Shown: positions 44,872 through 54,683, counted from the first letter of the stretch. The stretch is 64,000 nt of DNA from Shimia sp051201625 (GCF_051201625.1 NZ_CP179203.1:2852001-2916000), one strand, 5' to 3'. Numbers and translations: made by a program. Notes: generated by a model not told the origin, from the letters alone.

Positions 44872-45561
44872 ATGGTGAACCTCGAACAGGCGCTGGATGA
44901 ACTGAGGGCGAACATCGAGCCTGATCGTGCATCGCAAATGGCAACCACGTATAAGCAGTCACGTCTCGTTCTGGGACTATCCGCTTCCACTTTAAACAAT
45001 TTATCAAAAAGTTGGCGACAGTCGCTCAGCACGCAAGAAAGAGTTGAACTCGCCAAAGCGCTATGGGAAACTGACATTTTTGAAGCTCGGATTACTGCCG
45101 CAAAGTTGCTGACTCAAGCACGATTACGCCCGGACGCGGCAGCGTGGGAACTAATTCAGGACTGGGTTCCTCAGTTAGACAGTTTGGCAATAGCTGATCA
45201 CGCCTGCGTGGCAGGGCAAAAGCGGCTTGCTGCGGATCGATCGCGCATTAACATTGTGCAAGGCTGGGTAACATCGGACCACATCTGGCAACGCCGAGCT
45301 GCGCTCATTATCACACTTCCTTGGGCCAAGCTAAATTTCCCCAAGCCAAAGGACCTTGAAATCAGAGAGCAAGTTCTTGGCTGGGCGGCGATTTATGTCA
45401 ACGATAAAGAATGGATAATCCAGAAATCCATTGCACAGTGGCTTAAAAATTTATCGAAACACGACGCTAACCGAACACAAGAATTTTTAAAAATTTATGG
45501 TAGCCGCATGAAAGGTTTTGCGCAAAAGGAGGCCAGTACACATCTTTCAGATTTTGAGTGA
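44872..45561 (+). CDS. DNA alkylation repair protein, AlkD-like HEAT-repeat family
   Basis: A 229-residue helical protein resembling AlkD-type DNA glycosylases: AKALWETDIFEARITAAKLL, then IQDWVPQLDSLAIADHAC, VTSDHIWQRRAALIITLPWA, and NDKEWIIQKSIAQWLKNLSK. AlkD excises cationic 3-methyl or 7-methyl purines. The conserved Asp/Trp pocket residues seem present in this region, but I could not verify them by alignment. Single gene, convergent with the lipoprotein gene (10 bp). Confidence 0.8.
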   Translation: MVNLEQALDELRANIEPDRASQMATTYKQSRLVLGLSASTLNNLSKSWRQSLSTQERVELAKALWETDIFEARITAAKLLTQARLRPDAAAWELIQDWVPQLDSLAIADHACVAGQKRLAADRSRINIVQGWVTSDHIWQRRAALIITLPWAKLNFPKPKDLEIREQVLGWAAIYVNDKEWIIQKSIAQWLKNLSKHDANRTQEFLKIYGSRMKGFAQKEASTHLSDFE

Positions 45562-45571
45562 CCGTCGGATC

Positions 45572-46003
45572 TTAATCTGCAAAAACCTGAACTTCCAATA
45601 ACTCTGTCAACATCATCCCAAGCGCCTGCATCGCTGATAAAGATATCCTGCTACCAGCACCACTTGTACCCTCAATGGGTATCAGCGTCACTGCCAAATT
45701 GTTTCCTTTCCAGCGAACCTTCCCGGGCCGGGAATTAGCGACCAACGGCGTCTTAAGCCACATCCCCGGTTCAGTTGGAGTGCCAAGCGAAACAATCGTT
45801 GTACCAAGCGGCCCGGAGCTCGCCGTTGGACGGTCGAGTAAATCCCCACCGTCAATTTGTTCTGGCTTTGTATCAGGCTGTGCGATAGCAACCGGTGCTA
45901 CATTTTTTTCTGAGGTAATTAGACGATCTTTTAACGAACCGAGATCAATACTCTCACAGGCTGTAAGACAGCATAAAATCAAAATGGAAATTGAATACCG
46001 CAT
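45572..46003 (-). CDS. Small lipoprotein (unknown; sometimes labelled D-galactarate dehydratase)
   Basis: A 143-residue predicted lipoprotein. MRYSISILILCCLTAC is a signal peptide with lipobox at Cys16. The C-terminal half (GTTIVSLGTPTEPGMWLKTP, and GSRISLSAMQALGM) matches a Rhodobacterales family that I recall as misannotated D-galactarate dehydratase. No enzyme motif is visible. ATG 46003 fits the signal peptide; the longer frame to 46207 overlaps moaA and is rejected. Divergent from moaA, 83 bp apart. Confidence 0.7.
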   Translation of the reverse strand: MRYSISILILCCLTACESIDLGSLKDRLITSEKNVAPVAIAQPDTKPEQIDGGDLLDRPTASSGPLGTTIVSLGTPTEPGMWLKTPLVANSRPGKVRWKGNNLAVTLIPIEGTSGAGSRISLSAMQALGMMLTELLEVQVFAD

Positions 46004-46086
46004 GGCGGCAATAGTGCAACTGAATGTGATAAGGTTCAAGGTTTGAAGCTCTTGCCCCGGCAAGCATTCGCCTCTACCAATATAAT

Positions 46087-47094
46087 ATGAACACACCTTT
46101 GATCGATCCATTCCATCGTGCAGTAAATTACTTGCGAGTGTCCGTGACGGACAGATGTGATTTCCGATGTGTATATTGCATGTCTGAAAATATGACATTT
46201 TTGCCAAAAAAAGAACTCCTTACGTTGGAAGAGCTGGACCGTATGTGCTCCACTTTTGTACGCTTAGGAGTTGAGAAACTACGTATCACAGGCGGAGAAC
46301 CGCTAGTGCGGCGAGAGATTATGACATTCTTTCGGTCTATGAAGCGTCATCTTGATAACGGCCATTTAAAAGAATTGACGTTGACGACAAACGGTTCTCA
46401 ACTTGAGCGATTTGCCGGTGAATTATTCGACTGCGGCGTGCGCAGAGTAAATATCTCTTTGGATACAATCGACGAAGAAAAATTTGCAAAAATTACGCGT
46501 TGGGGCCGTATTTCTCAAGTCTTACGCGGCATTGACGCTGCTCAGGAGGCGGGATTAAGGGTCAAAATTAATGCTGTCGCACTCAAGGGATTTAACGAAG
46601 ACGAGTTATTCTCCCTAGCAGAATGGTGTTCCAGCCGTGATATGGATATGACTTGGATTGAGGTAATGCCGATGGGCGATCTAGGCAACGAAGATCGCCT
46701 GGATCAATATTGGTCACTTTCCGATCTGCGTACACGGCTCGCCTCTCGCTATACGCTAGCGGATCTCGACGAACGGTCAGGCGGCCCAGCGCGGTATGTA
46801 AGGATCGAAGAAACAGGTCAAAAAATTGGCTTTATTACGCCTATGACACACAACTTCTGCGAAAGTTGCAATCGTGTCCGCCTGACCTGCACCGGTCAGC
46901 TTTTCATGTGCCTTGGTCAAGAAGACATGGTCGACTTACGTGCTCCACTCCGCGACAATCGAAAAGGTCAAGGCCAGCTTGAAGCTGCCATAAGGGCGGC
47001 TATCAAACTCAAGCCTAAAGGTCACGACTTTGACTATTCACGTCAAGCGGTAGATGGGCAGATGTCTCGACACATGAGTCATACGGGCGGATAA
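46087..47094 (+). CDS. moaA: GTP 3',8-cyclase (molybdenum cofactor biosynthesis)
   Basis: A radical-SAM enzyme that starts molybdopterin synthesis with MoaC. 335 residues. The SAM 4Fe-4S motif CDFRCVYCM is near the N-terminus, with GGEPLVRREI after it. The C-terminal cluster ligands are CESCNRVRLTCTGQLFMC, and the protein ends in -TGG, the double-glycine tail needed for activity. Ends 83 bp before the M20 gene in the opposite direction. Confidence 0.96.
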   Translation: MNTPLIDPFHRAVNYLRVSVTDRCDFRCVYCMSENMTFLPKKELLTLEELDRMCSTFVRLGVEKLRITGGEPLVRREIMTFFRSMKRHLDNGHLKELTLTTNGSQLERFAGELFDCGVRRVNISLDTIDEEKFAKITRWGRISQVLRGIDAAQEAGLRVKINAVALKGFNEDELFSLAEWCSSRDMDMTWIEVMPMGDLGNEDRLDQYWSLSDLRTRLASRYTLADLDERSGGPARYVRIEETGQKIGFITPMTHNFCESCNRVRLTCTGQLFMCLGQEDMVDLRAPLRDNRKGQGQLEAAIRAAIKLKPKGHDFDYSRQAVDGQMSRHMSHTGG

Positions 47095-47177
47095 GGCTGA
47101 AACAGAACCATTGTCTTGGGCGATAGCCGCAAGGTTTATATTAGTTTTGCGCACGGCTCCTTCGTAAAGGTGTTGAC

Positions 47178-48341
47178 TCAAATGGAGGGCATGCGCTGTT
47201 CAATTATTTCCGCCCACCAACTGCAGCCTGCAGGTATGGCGTCATCACTAAAGTTGTATTCAGGATGATGGACCTTAGCAGTATCGCCATTTCCAATTAA
47301 AATGTAAGCCCCAGGGCGCTCTTCCAATAGGTAGGCAAAATCTTCACCTCCCATCGTCACGGGCGCGTCTTCACACTGTCCATTTATAGAGTGCGCGACT
47401 TTGGCAGCAAACGCTGTTTGTTCCTCACTGTTAACCATTCTTGGGTAACCTCGGTGATAATTAACAATAACCGAGCCTCCAAAGGTGAGCGCAACCCCTT
47501 TACAAATTTCTTTGATGCGGATTTCAGCAAGATCGCGCATGGCATCACTCATCGTTCGTACGGTACCCTTAAGGAGGACTTTCTGCGGAATTACATTAAA
47601 GGCGTTCGAAGAAGTTTCAAACGATGTCACTGACACAACGATCTCATCGGATGGATCGGCGTTGCGGCTAGCAACAGTTTGGAGCGCTAGAACAGCCTGG
47701 GCCGACATAACGGTGGTATCCACCGTCTCATGAGGTTTTGCTGCGTGTCCGCCTTTCCCCTCAAAAGTAATTTCATAGGTATCAACCGCAGCAAAAAATG
47801 CTCCAGACCTAATCGAAAAATGCCCCAACGGTAAACCGGGCCAGTTGTGCATGCCATACACTTCTTGAATGCCCCAACGGTCCATCAGCCCGTCATCGCA
47901 CATTTCCTTGCCACCCCCACCGCCCTCTTCAGCTGGTTGAAAAATCAAAACTGCAGTACCATCAAAATTACGGGTTTCAGACAGGTATTTAGCCGCACCC
48001 AGCAGCATCGCAGTGTGCCCGTCATGCCCGCAAGCATGCATCGCACCATCAGCTTTCGACGCGTAATCAAGTCCAGTTGCCTCCTGAATCGGCAGCGCAT
48101 CCATATCCGCGCGCAACCCAATCACTTTACCCGAAGTATTCGATTTTCCTTGAATAACTCCAACAACACCAGTTCTTCCAACTCCTGTAACTATCTCATC
48201 ACAACCAAACTCTTTTAGTTTATCTGCGACCAGTGCGCTCGTACGATGGGTTTCGAATAGAATTTCGGGATTTTGATGAATATCTTGACGCCAAGCTGTA
48301 ATTTCGTCGTGCAAATCAGCAAATCGATTTTTAACCGGCAT
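47178..48341 (-). CDS. M20D amidohydrolase (hippurate/N-acyl-amino-acid hydrolase type), copy 1
   Basis: A 387-residue metallopeptidase. Metal and catalytic residues lie in LRADMDALPI, MHACGHDGHTAMLLGAAKYL, FQPAEEGGGGGKEM, GGHAAKPHETVDTTV and MGGEDFAYLLEERPGA. Family members release amino acids from N-acyl or aromatic amides. It directly abuts copy 2 upstream (stop to start with no gap) and shares a 51-residue identical block with it, so the two arose by tandem duplication and are co-transcribed. Confidence 0.9.
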   Translation of the reverse strand: MPVKNRFADLHDEITAWRQDIHQNPEILFETHRTSALVADKLKEFGCDEIVTGVGRTGVVGVIQGKSNTSGKVIGLRADMDALPIQEATGLDYASKADGAMHACGHDGHTAMLLGAAKYLSETRNFDGTAVLIFQPAEEGGGGGKEMCDDGLMDRWGIQEVYGMHNWPGLPLGHFSIRSGAFFAAVDTYEITFEGKGGHAAKPHETVDTTVMSAQAVLALQTVASRNADPSDEIVVSVTSFETSSNAFNVIPQKVLLKGTVRTMSDAMRDLAEIRIKEICKGVALTFGGSVIVNYHRGYPRMVNSEEQTAFAAKVAHSINGQCEDAPVTMGGEDFAYLLEERPGAYILIGNGDTAKVHHPEYNFSDDAIPAGCSWWAEIIEQRMPSI

Positions 48342-49532
48342 TTAGTTTTGCTCCTTCAGATCGCGCTCACCGAGCGCCATGCGACGTTCGATCAATTCAG
48401 CGAACCAGCTTGATCCAGCTGGAATTGCTTCATCATTAAAATCATATGCTGGGTGGTGACATTGTGCACTGTCACCGTTGCCCAAAAAGATATATGCCCC
48501 CGGTCGCTCCTCAAGCATGTAGGCAAAATCTTCGGCTGGCATGATAGGGTCAACGCTCTCGTTAATATCGCCCGCCACGGTACGCGCCGCATCAGCAGCA
48601 TAGCCTGTCTCTATTTCATGATTAATTGTTGGCGGATAGCCATTCCTCCATTCCATTGATGCGGTTGCACCAAACGCAGAGGCCGTGTCTTCGCTAATAG
48701 TGCGTATACGGCTTTTAACTAATGTCCGGTTCTCGCTATCAAGCGCACGAACCGTACCTTTCATGATTACTCTTTGAGCTATAATATTTGATGCCTGACT
48801 GTCGGTTTCAAATGTTCCCACTGTGACAACAACACGATGCAATGGATTGACGTTTCGCGCCACGACAGACTGCAGTGAAACAACAATCTGTGCAGCGACA
48901 AATGTTGTATCTACCGCCTCATGTGGCGCAGCCGCGTGCCCACCCACACCGGTTACAGTAATCACAAACTCATCTGCGGAAGCCAATATAGCACCTGACC
49001 GAATAGCAAATTGCCCCACCGGAATGCCGGGCGTATTGTGCAAACCATAGACCTCCTGAATGCCCCAGCGGTCCATCATCCCGTCATCGCACATTTCCTT
49101 CCCGCCGCCGCCGCCCTCTTCAGCCGGTTGAAAAATCAAAACAGCGGTTCCATCAAAGTTTCTGGTTTCAGATAAATATTTTGCGGCACCAAGCAGCATC
49201 GCAGTATGCCCATCATGCCCACAAGCGTGCATTTTTCCATCAATTTTGGACCTGTAGTCCAGCCCTGTTGCTTCATAGATCGGCAGCGCATCCATATCTG
49301 CACGCAAACCGATCACACGTCCCGCACTATCTTGTCGGCCCTTGATTACTGCTACAACCCCAGTTTTACCAATTCCTGGTGTAATTTCATCAACGCCAAT
49401 TTCTTTCAACCGCTCAACTACGAACGAGGCAGTTTCATGCACAGCGAACATCAATTCTGGATTTTCATGCAAGTGTCGACGCCACCCAATGATCTCCGCG
49501 TGCATGTCCGCGATACTATTTTTGACCGCCAT
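48342..49532 (-). CDS. M20D amidohydrolase (hippurate/N-acyl-amino-acid hydrolase type), copy 2
   Basis: A 396-residue paralogue of the next gene, with the same motifs (LRADMDALPI, HACGHDGHTAM, FQPAEEGGGG, GGHAAAPHEAVDTT, MPAEDFAYMLEERPGA). It differs by a longer C-terminal tail and by MPAEDF instead of MGGEDF near the last metal ligand. First of the tandem pair, 25 bp downstream of the oxidase gene. Divergence outside the conserved block suggests different substrate ranges. Confidence 0.9.
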   Translation of the reverse strand: MAVKNSIADMHAEIIGWRRHLHENPELMFAVHETASFVVERLKEIGVDEITPGIGKTGVVAVIKGRQDSAGRVIGLRADMDALPIYEATGLDYRSKIDGKMHACGHDGHTAMLLGAAKYLSETRNFDGTAVLIFQPAEEGGGGGKEMCDDGMMDRWGIQEVYGLHNTPGIPVGQFAIRSGAILASADEFVITVTGVGGHAAAPHEAVDTTFVAAQIVVSLQSVVARNVNPLHRVVVTVGTFETDSQASNIIAQRVIMKGTVRALDSENRTLVKSRIRTISEDTASAFGATASMEWRNGYPPTINHEIETGYAADAARTVAGDINESVDPIMPAEDFAYMLEERPGAYIFLGNGDSAQCHHPAYDFNDEAIPAGSSWFAELIERRMALGERDLKEQN

Positions 49533-49557
49533 TTAACTTTCCCTCGATCTGTATCGC

Positions 49558-50913
49558 CTATAAACCCAACCCTAGTCTCAGTTTGGAACCATCGCTAAAA
49601 CGGGAAAATCGAAACCTGGTTAAATCGTGGCCGACTTCAGCACCAGTTACAAGATCCGCCATAATTCGTCCAAATGCCGGACCAATCCCAAATCCATGAC
49701 CGCTCATTCCTGTACAAATGCTCAACCCTTCCAAGGGAGCTTTGTCAACAACCGGAATAATGTCAGGCATTGTATCAATCATTCCCGCCCAGCTAAAAGA
49801 AATCTCAACCTTGCCCAGCGCCGGGAATAAGGTTTCAAAAGCTAACCTTATATCGTTAACCCTGCCAAAATTTGGTTTTGGATTTAGTATCCTGATTTTC
49901 TCGAAAGGGCTTTCAGTGGCGCCATTCCAGCGGCGTGATGTCGCCCATCCGTCAGGAAAGCCCCGGAGGCCCCAAGGTCGATAAGTGCGCGCGAAAGGAG
50001 TGTGTCGCAATTGTGGAAGATAACGAACAAAATGGCGCAGTGCGTCCCAGCCCACAAAAATTTCGTGTGAACCCGAGGCCGCGATCGTATAACCTCCATC
50101 TTGGCGACGACGAAAAGCCAGCTTTCCCCCTGCGGCAGCACCATCGTGAATTAGCGGCAATGTCTTCGTGGCAGCAACTGTGGCAGATACCGACAGCTGT
50201 GGGATATCCACGCCCTCGTTACGCAGGAAAAGCGACGACCAAGCGCCGCCTGCTACAATCACTTCTTTAGTTTCGATCAAACCTCGCTCAGTGACAACTC
50301 CAGCGACTCGACCACCGGCCCGGTCAAGAACGCGCGCGGCGCAATTTTCCACAATCACCGCGCCTCGCCGTTTTGCTGCCCGCGCGATCGCTGGCACGGC
50401 CGCGAACGGCTCTGCCTTCATATCCGAGGCGGTGTGAAGTGCGGCAGAATACAGGCGGCTCATGCCTGGAATCATATCTGATAGGGCGCGCGACGATAAC
50501 AACTTGCTATCGACACCCATGGGAACAGCATCCTTCAACCAATCCTCATATCGTGATATCTCAGCCTCTTGCGACGAAAAATATGTAACTCCACAATGTG
50601 TTAACCCAATATCTTGATCAAGTTCTTGGGCGATCTCCTTCCACAACTGATTGGCTTCGATCATTATTGGCAACTCGGCTAAGTCACGTCCTTGCTGACG
50701 TATCCAGCCCCAGTTTCTCGCCGATTGTTCTCCAGCTACTCGACCTTTTTCTAGTACTACAGGCTTCAAACCAGCCTTGGCCAGATAGTAGGCCGTTGTT
50801 ATACCGATAATTCCACCACCAACAATCACGACATCAGCTTTAGGAGGCAGTGCTTCAGAATGTTCCACTGCACATGAAGCAGAGATCGGAAACTCACAAA
50901 TTTGCTCTATCAT
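49558..50913 (-). CDS. FAD-dependent amino acid oxidase/dehydrogenase (DadA-like)
   Basis: A 451-residue DAO-family flavoprotein with the N-terminal dinucleotide fold DVVIVGGGIIGITTAYYLAK, a substrate-side segment (ARNWGWIRQQGRDLAEL) and the C-terminal GMSGHGFGIGPAFGRIMADL. It would oxidise a D-amino acid, glycine derivative or other amine; the exact substrate cannot be read. GGAGGT lies 11 nt before the ATG. It is upstream of the two M20 amidohydrolases, which would release amino acids. Confidence 0.83.
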   Translation of the reverse strand: MIEQICEFPISASCAVEHSEALPPKADVVIVGGGIIGITTAYYLAKAGLKPVVLEKGRVAGEQSARNWGWIRQQGRDLAELPIMIEANQLWKEIAQELDQDIGLTHCGVTYFSSQEAEISRYEDWLKDAVPMGVDSKLLSSRALSDMIPGMSRLYSAALHTASDMKAEPFAAVPAIARAAKRRGAVIVENCAARVLDRAGGRVAGVVTERGLIETKEVIVAGGAWSSLFLRNEGVDIPQLSVSATVAATKTLPLIHDGAAAGGKLAFRRRQDGGYTIAASGSHEIFVGWDALRHFVRYLPQLRHTPFARTYRPWGLRGFPDGWATSRRWNGATESPFEKIRILNPKPNFGRVNDIRLAFETLFPALGKVEISFSWAGMIDTMPDIIPVVDKAPLEGLSICTGMSGHGFGIGPAFGRIMADLVTGAEVGHDLTRFRFSRFSDGSKLRLGLGL

Positions 50914-51247
50914 GGTAGTTTTTTACCTCCCAACTCACCCGATATGTATCACGTTGAATGTCCATAAAAGCTTAAAGTTATGAGAGAAGCTTAGTGATCT
51001 TCACCTCGGCACCTACCTTTGCATCGATCCAGCAACGTTTGAACACTGCAAAATAAGACACATTGTGTTTCTTCTTAAATCGCAAAAATTATCAAGCACA
51101 ATTGCGAAGCTTAAACTACATATCTCACTGATTTTATGAAAGATTTTTCTGCGCGATAAAGTGCTGCGAAGCTGCAGAAATGCCTTCATCGCCCCCACAA
51201 CTGTCAGCGCCGGAGAATTAAGCTCTCGAGAGTTCTTAGACGATTCC
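50914..51247. other. 334-bp gap between argE and the oxidase gene
   Basis: Both neighbours are on the minus strand, so it carries the leader of the oxidase gene. No family-like ORF; the 103-codon frame 51013-51324 (minus) overlaps the real argE end and looks like a shadow. AT-rich, without a clear terminator or operator. Confidence 0.4.
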
Positions 51248-52426
51248 TCAAACACCTTCGTCATCCCTAAGCATAGCCAGCAGCTTGCACATAAATGCCC
51301 GCCCCATCTCGAACTGTTCAACACTCAAGAATTCGTCCGGTTGGTGAGCCTGGGCAATATCGCCAGGTCCACATATAACTGCGGAATAACCCGCATTTTG
51401 AAAATGGCCGGCCTCAGTGCCATAACTCACCACTCTTGACGCATTGTCTCCAGTAAGCCGACGCACAATTTGTTCAGCTTCTCCGTCTTCCTCCGGCCGT
51501 AACGCTGGAACGCCATACGTTTCACCCAGCTCGATATAAGTCTCTGGAACAACTGTCTGCATCTCAGCTTCGATCTCAGCAACTCGTGATCGGGTTTGAT
51601 CTTTCCACTTTTCAGGTGAGTCCCCGGGAATGAAACGAAAATCAAGGCCAAAACGACAATCAAGGGCGGTAATATTATGCGCTGTACCACCCTCGATACG
51701 TCCAACATGCAAGGTAGTCCAAGGAGGGTCAAACATCGCATCCGCACCAGTGGGCTCCTTTGCGGAGTTTGTAGTATTCATCTTGTTTGCCCAATCGATC
51801 AGCTTGACACCGTACATTATGGCATTCGCACCAGTATGCATAATCGAACTGTGAACCTCATATCCACGTACGTGAACGTGAAATCCAGTCCCTCCCTTAT
51901 GCCCCGTCACCGCTCCCATCATCGATGGTTCGCCCACAATAACAGCGCTTCCCTTCGGCAAAACAGCACTCATGTTTTCGATCAAAGGTGGGGCACCGGT
52001 GCATCCGATTTCCTCATCGTAGCTCAAAGCCAGTTGTAGGGGCCGGATGACGCCCGCGTAATGGGCCTCAACCAAAATCCAAATCGCAAGCGCATTAAAT
52101 CCCTTCATGTCACAAGTGCCGCGCCCAAACAGCTTACCATCCCTCTCAACGACCTCGAAAGGATCACTATTCCAAGGCTGGCCTTCTACCGGCACAACAT
52201 CAGTATGCCCAGACAGCACTACTGCACCAACCTCTTTTGGACCAACATGTGCGAAAACAGCAGCTTTGCGTGGATCAAGTTCATGCAGATGCCGGAAAGT
52301 CTCAATACCATGCGATCTTAAATAGTTTTCGACCCAATCGATTAAAGGTAAATTTGTGTCTGAGGATACGGTTGGAAACGACACCAGCTTTTCGAGTATT
52401 TTTCGGGGTGACAATCGGTCCATCAT
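51248..52426 (-). CDS. argE: Acetylornithine deacetylase (ArgE-like, M20A)
   Basis: 392 residues. M20 metal ligands lie in SGHTDVVPV, the FGRGTCDMKGF block, LSYDEEIGCTGAPPL and YGTEAGHFQNAGYSAV; the C-terminal HQPDEFLSV is typical. It removes the acetyl group in arginine synthesis or may cleave another N-acyl substrate. Of the Met codons at 52435, 52426 and 52423, ATG 52426 is best: GGAGG is 9 nt upstream and it overlaps the stop of the preceding ORF by 4 nt. In a catabolic setting a broader N-acyl-amino-acid role is possible. Confidence 0.88.
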   Translation of the reverse strand: MMDRLSPRKILEKLVSFPTVSSDTNLPLIDWVENYLRSHGIETFRHLHELDPRKAAVFAHVGPKEVGAVVLSGHTDVVPVEGQPWNSDPFEVVERDGKLFGRGTCDMKGFNALAIWILVEAHYAGVIRPLQLALSYDEEIGCTGAPPLIENMSAVLPKGSAVIVGEPSMMGAVTGHKGGTGFHVHVRGYEVHSSIMHTGANAIMYGVKLIDWANKMNTTNSAKEPTGADAMFDPPWTTLHVGRIEGGTAHNITALDCRFGLDFRFIPGDSPEKWKDQTRSRVAEIEAEMQTVVPETYIELGETYGVPALRPEEDGEAEQIVRRLTGDNASRVVSYGTEAGHFQNAGYSAVICGPGDIAQAHQPDEFLSVEQFEMGRAFMCKLLAMLRDDEGV

Positions 52427-52755
52427 GCTCGGCATCCTCCAGCATTTTGAACACCGTCCTTCGTTGCCATGGCGGCGGGTTCAAAATTGATTGCATTCGA
52501 AGTAAAGTTATCGTGCGGTATTTTAACGTGAGGTTCCAGTACACGGCATGCTTGCATGGCACCAAAACGATGAGGACCAAGGCACACTGCCTGACCTGAG
52601 TATTCCAAATTTCTGTCCATTCCCTTAAATCGCTCCGTGAAATCAACTAAATCAGGTTCCGTCACTTTTCCTACGGTCCAAAAAGGCGCACTGAATTGCA
52701 ACTTGATCAGCCAGATCAAACAGCCCTGGTTTGGATTGGCTCCAATTGAAGCCAT
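52423..52755 (-). CDS. Possible small protein translationally coupled to argE, unknown
   Basis: A 110-residue open frame from ATG 52755 whose TGA overlaps the argE start by 4 nt. It fills an otherwise empty 427-bp interval. Composition is protein-like (GPHRFGAMQACRVLEPH and several Cys) but no family is recognised and no ribosome-binding site precedes the ATG. It may be a chance frame; the ATGA overlap is the main argument for it. Confidence 0.35.
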   Translation of the reverse strand: MASIGANPNQGCLIWLIKLQFSAPFWTVGKVTEPDLVDFTERFKGMDRNLEYSGQAVCLGPHRFGAMQACRVLEPHVKIPHDNFTSNAINFEPAAMATKDGVQNAGGCRA

Positions 52756-52862
52756 TTAAACTAGCAATAAAAAAGAAAAATTTGATTGCGAATTTGAACG
52801 CAACATCAGAGAAACAAAAAAGCTTTTTTCCATCAAGTACTCCGAGTTAAATGGGTGTCGCG

Positions 52863-54683
52863 TCAGTAGCCGCTGTTGGAAATCAAAACCTTGTGCCCTG
52901 GCCCCACCTCTTCGTACTCACTTGGTCCTGGCTCATAGCCGATCGGATGAATCGGTGATGGAATAGGTTTAAAGTTTAGATCTTTTTCAGTTTTGCGCCG
53001 AGTCGGATCAGCAATCGGAACAGCCTTCATCAATGCCTGTGTGTAGGGATGCTGTGGGTTTTCAAAAACGGAACGCCGGGGGCCGAGCTCAACGATGCGT
53101 CCGAGATACATCACTCCGACAAAATGACTGACCCTTTCGACAACCGCCATGTCATGACTAATGAAGACATACGATATGCCAAAATCAGCTTGTAGCTCCA
53201 TCAACAGGTTTAGCACTTGTGCCTGAACTGAAACATCCAGCGCAGATACGGCTTCGTCCGCAACGATCAGTTTCGGATTCAATGCCAGAGCGCGCGCTAT
53301 CGCGATCCTCTGTCTTTGCCCACCTGACAACTCATGGGGGTAACGGTTCATAAACGCGCGGGGCAGTTCGACTCTATCAAACAACATAGCCACACGATCC
53401 CGCATTTCGTCCCCCGCATGCGTGCCGTAGTTGCGCATAGGTTCTGCGACCTGGTCACTCAATTTCATTTGCGGGTTTAACGATGCAAAAGGATCTTGGA
53501 AGATCATTTGCATGTCCTGCCTAACACGATGCATTTCCTTGGATTTTAAAGACATGACATCACAGCAATCGAACTCGACATGTCCGGACTCAGCCTCAAC
53601 TAGGCGCAAAATCGATCGCCCTGCTGTAGACTTACCACAGCCAGATTCTCCAACTAACGAAAGAGTTTGGCCTTTATTTACAGTGAACGATACATCTTCT
53701 ACAGCGTGGACTTTGGCCACTGTGCGGCGCAAAAACCCACCCTGCACTGGAAAGCGCGTGGTGAGGTTGCGAACTTCAAGTAGCGGCTCGTCTGTTCCCA
53801 AAATGGAAGCGGTAGTATGGCTATCGTCGCCAAATAATTTCATCGGGCTGGGCACATCCGTGCCACGCATGTCACCTAGTTTGGGTACCGCAGCAAGGAG
53901 AGATTTCGTATAATCATGCCTCGGAGACTCGAATATCTCTTCAACTGTACCCTCTTCCACCTTGTTGCCTCGAAACATAACAACCACCCGGTCAGCCATT
54001 TGGGCCACGACCGCCATGTCATGAGTGATGAACATCACCGCGGTGCCAGTTTCACGCTTCAGCCTATCCATCAACGCTAAAATTTCAGCTTGAATTGTTA
54101 CATCAAGCGCGGTCGTTGGTTCGTCTGCAATCAATAGACGAGGTTCGCAGGCCATTGCCATCGCTATCACAACACGCTGCCGCATTCCCCCGGAAAGCTC
54201 ATGTGGGTATTGATAAAGCCGCCGCTCAGGTTCGGGAATGCGTACCTGTTTCAATAATTCGAGCGCTCGCATTTTTGCTTTGACTTTCGATAATTTTTTG
54301 TGGAGCCGCAATCCTTCCGTCAATTGCCGCCCTACCGTGTATACGGGATTCAAAGCTGTCATCGGCTCCTGAAAAATCATACCCATTTCATTTCCACGAA
54401 TCGTACGCATCAAGTCTTGCTTGATATCTGCTAGATCCGCTGCACCACCATTGCGTCTGTCAAACAGAAGCCTGCCGCCCCTAATCTTGCCACCACCAAA
54501 CTCGACTAGCCGCATCAGAGATAGGCTCGAAACCGACTTACCAGAGCCAGATTCTCCAACGATACAAACGGTTTCACCCGGGTTTACCTTGAAGGAAACA
54601 TCTTCGACGCCCAGCACGGGACCATCCTTCGTTTCAAACTCGACCCTCAAGTTTTCAATCGAGGCAATTGCGTTGTCGAGCAT
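52863..54683 (-). CDS. Peptide ABC transporter ATPase, fused DppD-DppF type
   Basis: A 606-residue double ATPase. The N-terminal domain has Walker A GESGSGKS and signature LSGGMRQRV; the C-terminal domain has Walker A GESGCGKST and signature LSGGQRQRI. Both have the oligopeptide-transporter C-terminal extension, with QHPYTQALMKAVPIADPTRR at the end. It energises the divergently encoded permeases. The start is uncertain: ATG 54683 (MLDNAIASIENL) is preferred over GTG 54698. Confidence 0.92.
   Translation of the reverse strand: MLDNAIASIENLRVEFETKDGPVLGVEDVSFKVNPGETVCIVGESGSGKSVSSLSLMRLVEFGGGKIRGGRLLFDRRNGGAADLADIKQDLMRTIRGNEMGMIFQEPMTALNPVYTVGRQLTEGLRLHKKLSKVKAKMRALELLKQVRIPEPERRLYQYPHELSGGMRQRVVIAMAMACEPRLLIADEPTTALDVTIQAEILALMDRLKRETGTAVMFITHDMAVVAQMADRVVVMFRGNKVEEGTVEEIFESPRHDYTKSLLAAVPKLGDMRGTDVPSPMKLFGDDSHTTASILGTDEPLLEVRNLTTRFPVQGGFLRRTVAKVHAVEDVSFTVNKGQTLSLVGESGCGKSTAGRSILRLVEAESGHVEFDCCDVMSLKSKEMHRVRQDMQMIFQDPFASLNPQMKLSDQVAEPMRNYGTHAGDEMRDRVAMLFDRVELPRAFMNRYPHELSGGQRQRIAIARALALNPKLIVADEAVSALDVSVQAQVLNLLMELQADFGISYVFISHDMAVVERVSHFVGVMYLGRIVELGPRRSVFENPQHPYTQALMKAVPIADPTRRKTEKDLNFKPIPSPIHPIGYEPGPSEYEEVGPGHKVLISNSGY

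Noticed and set aside
51013..51324. A 103-codon minus-strand frame overlapping the argE end
   Set aside because: It overlaps argE in another frame and has no start signal or family likeness.
52816..52829. A6-GC-T6 palindrome downstream of the fused ATPase gene
   Set aside because: It is a perfect 14-bp palindrome but only A-T pairs with a GC centre, so too weak for a terminator; probably chance in an AT-rich gap.
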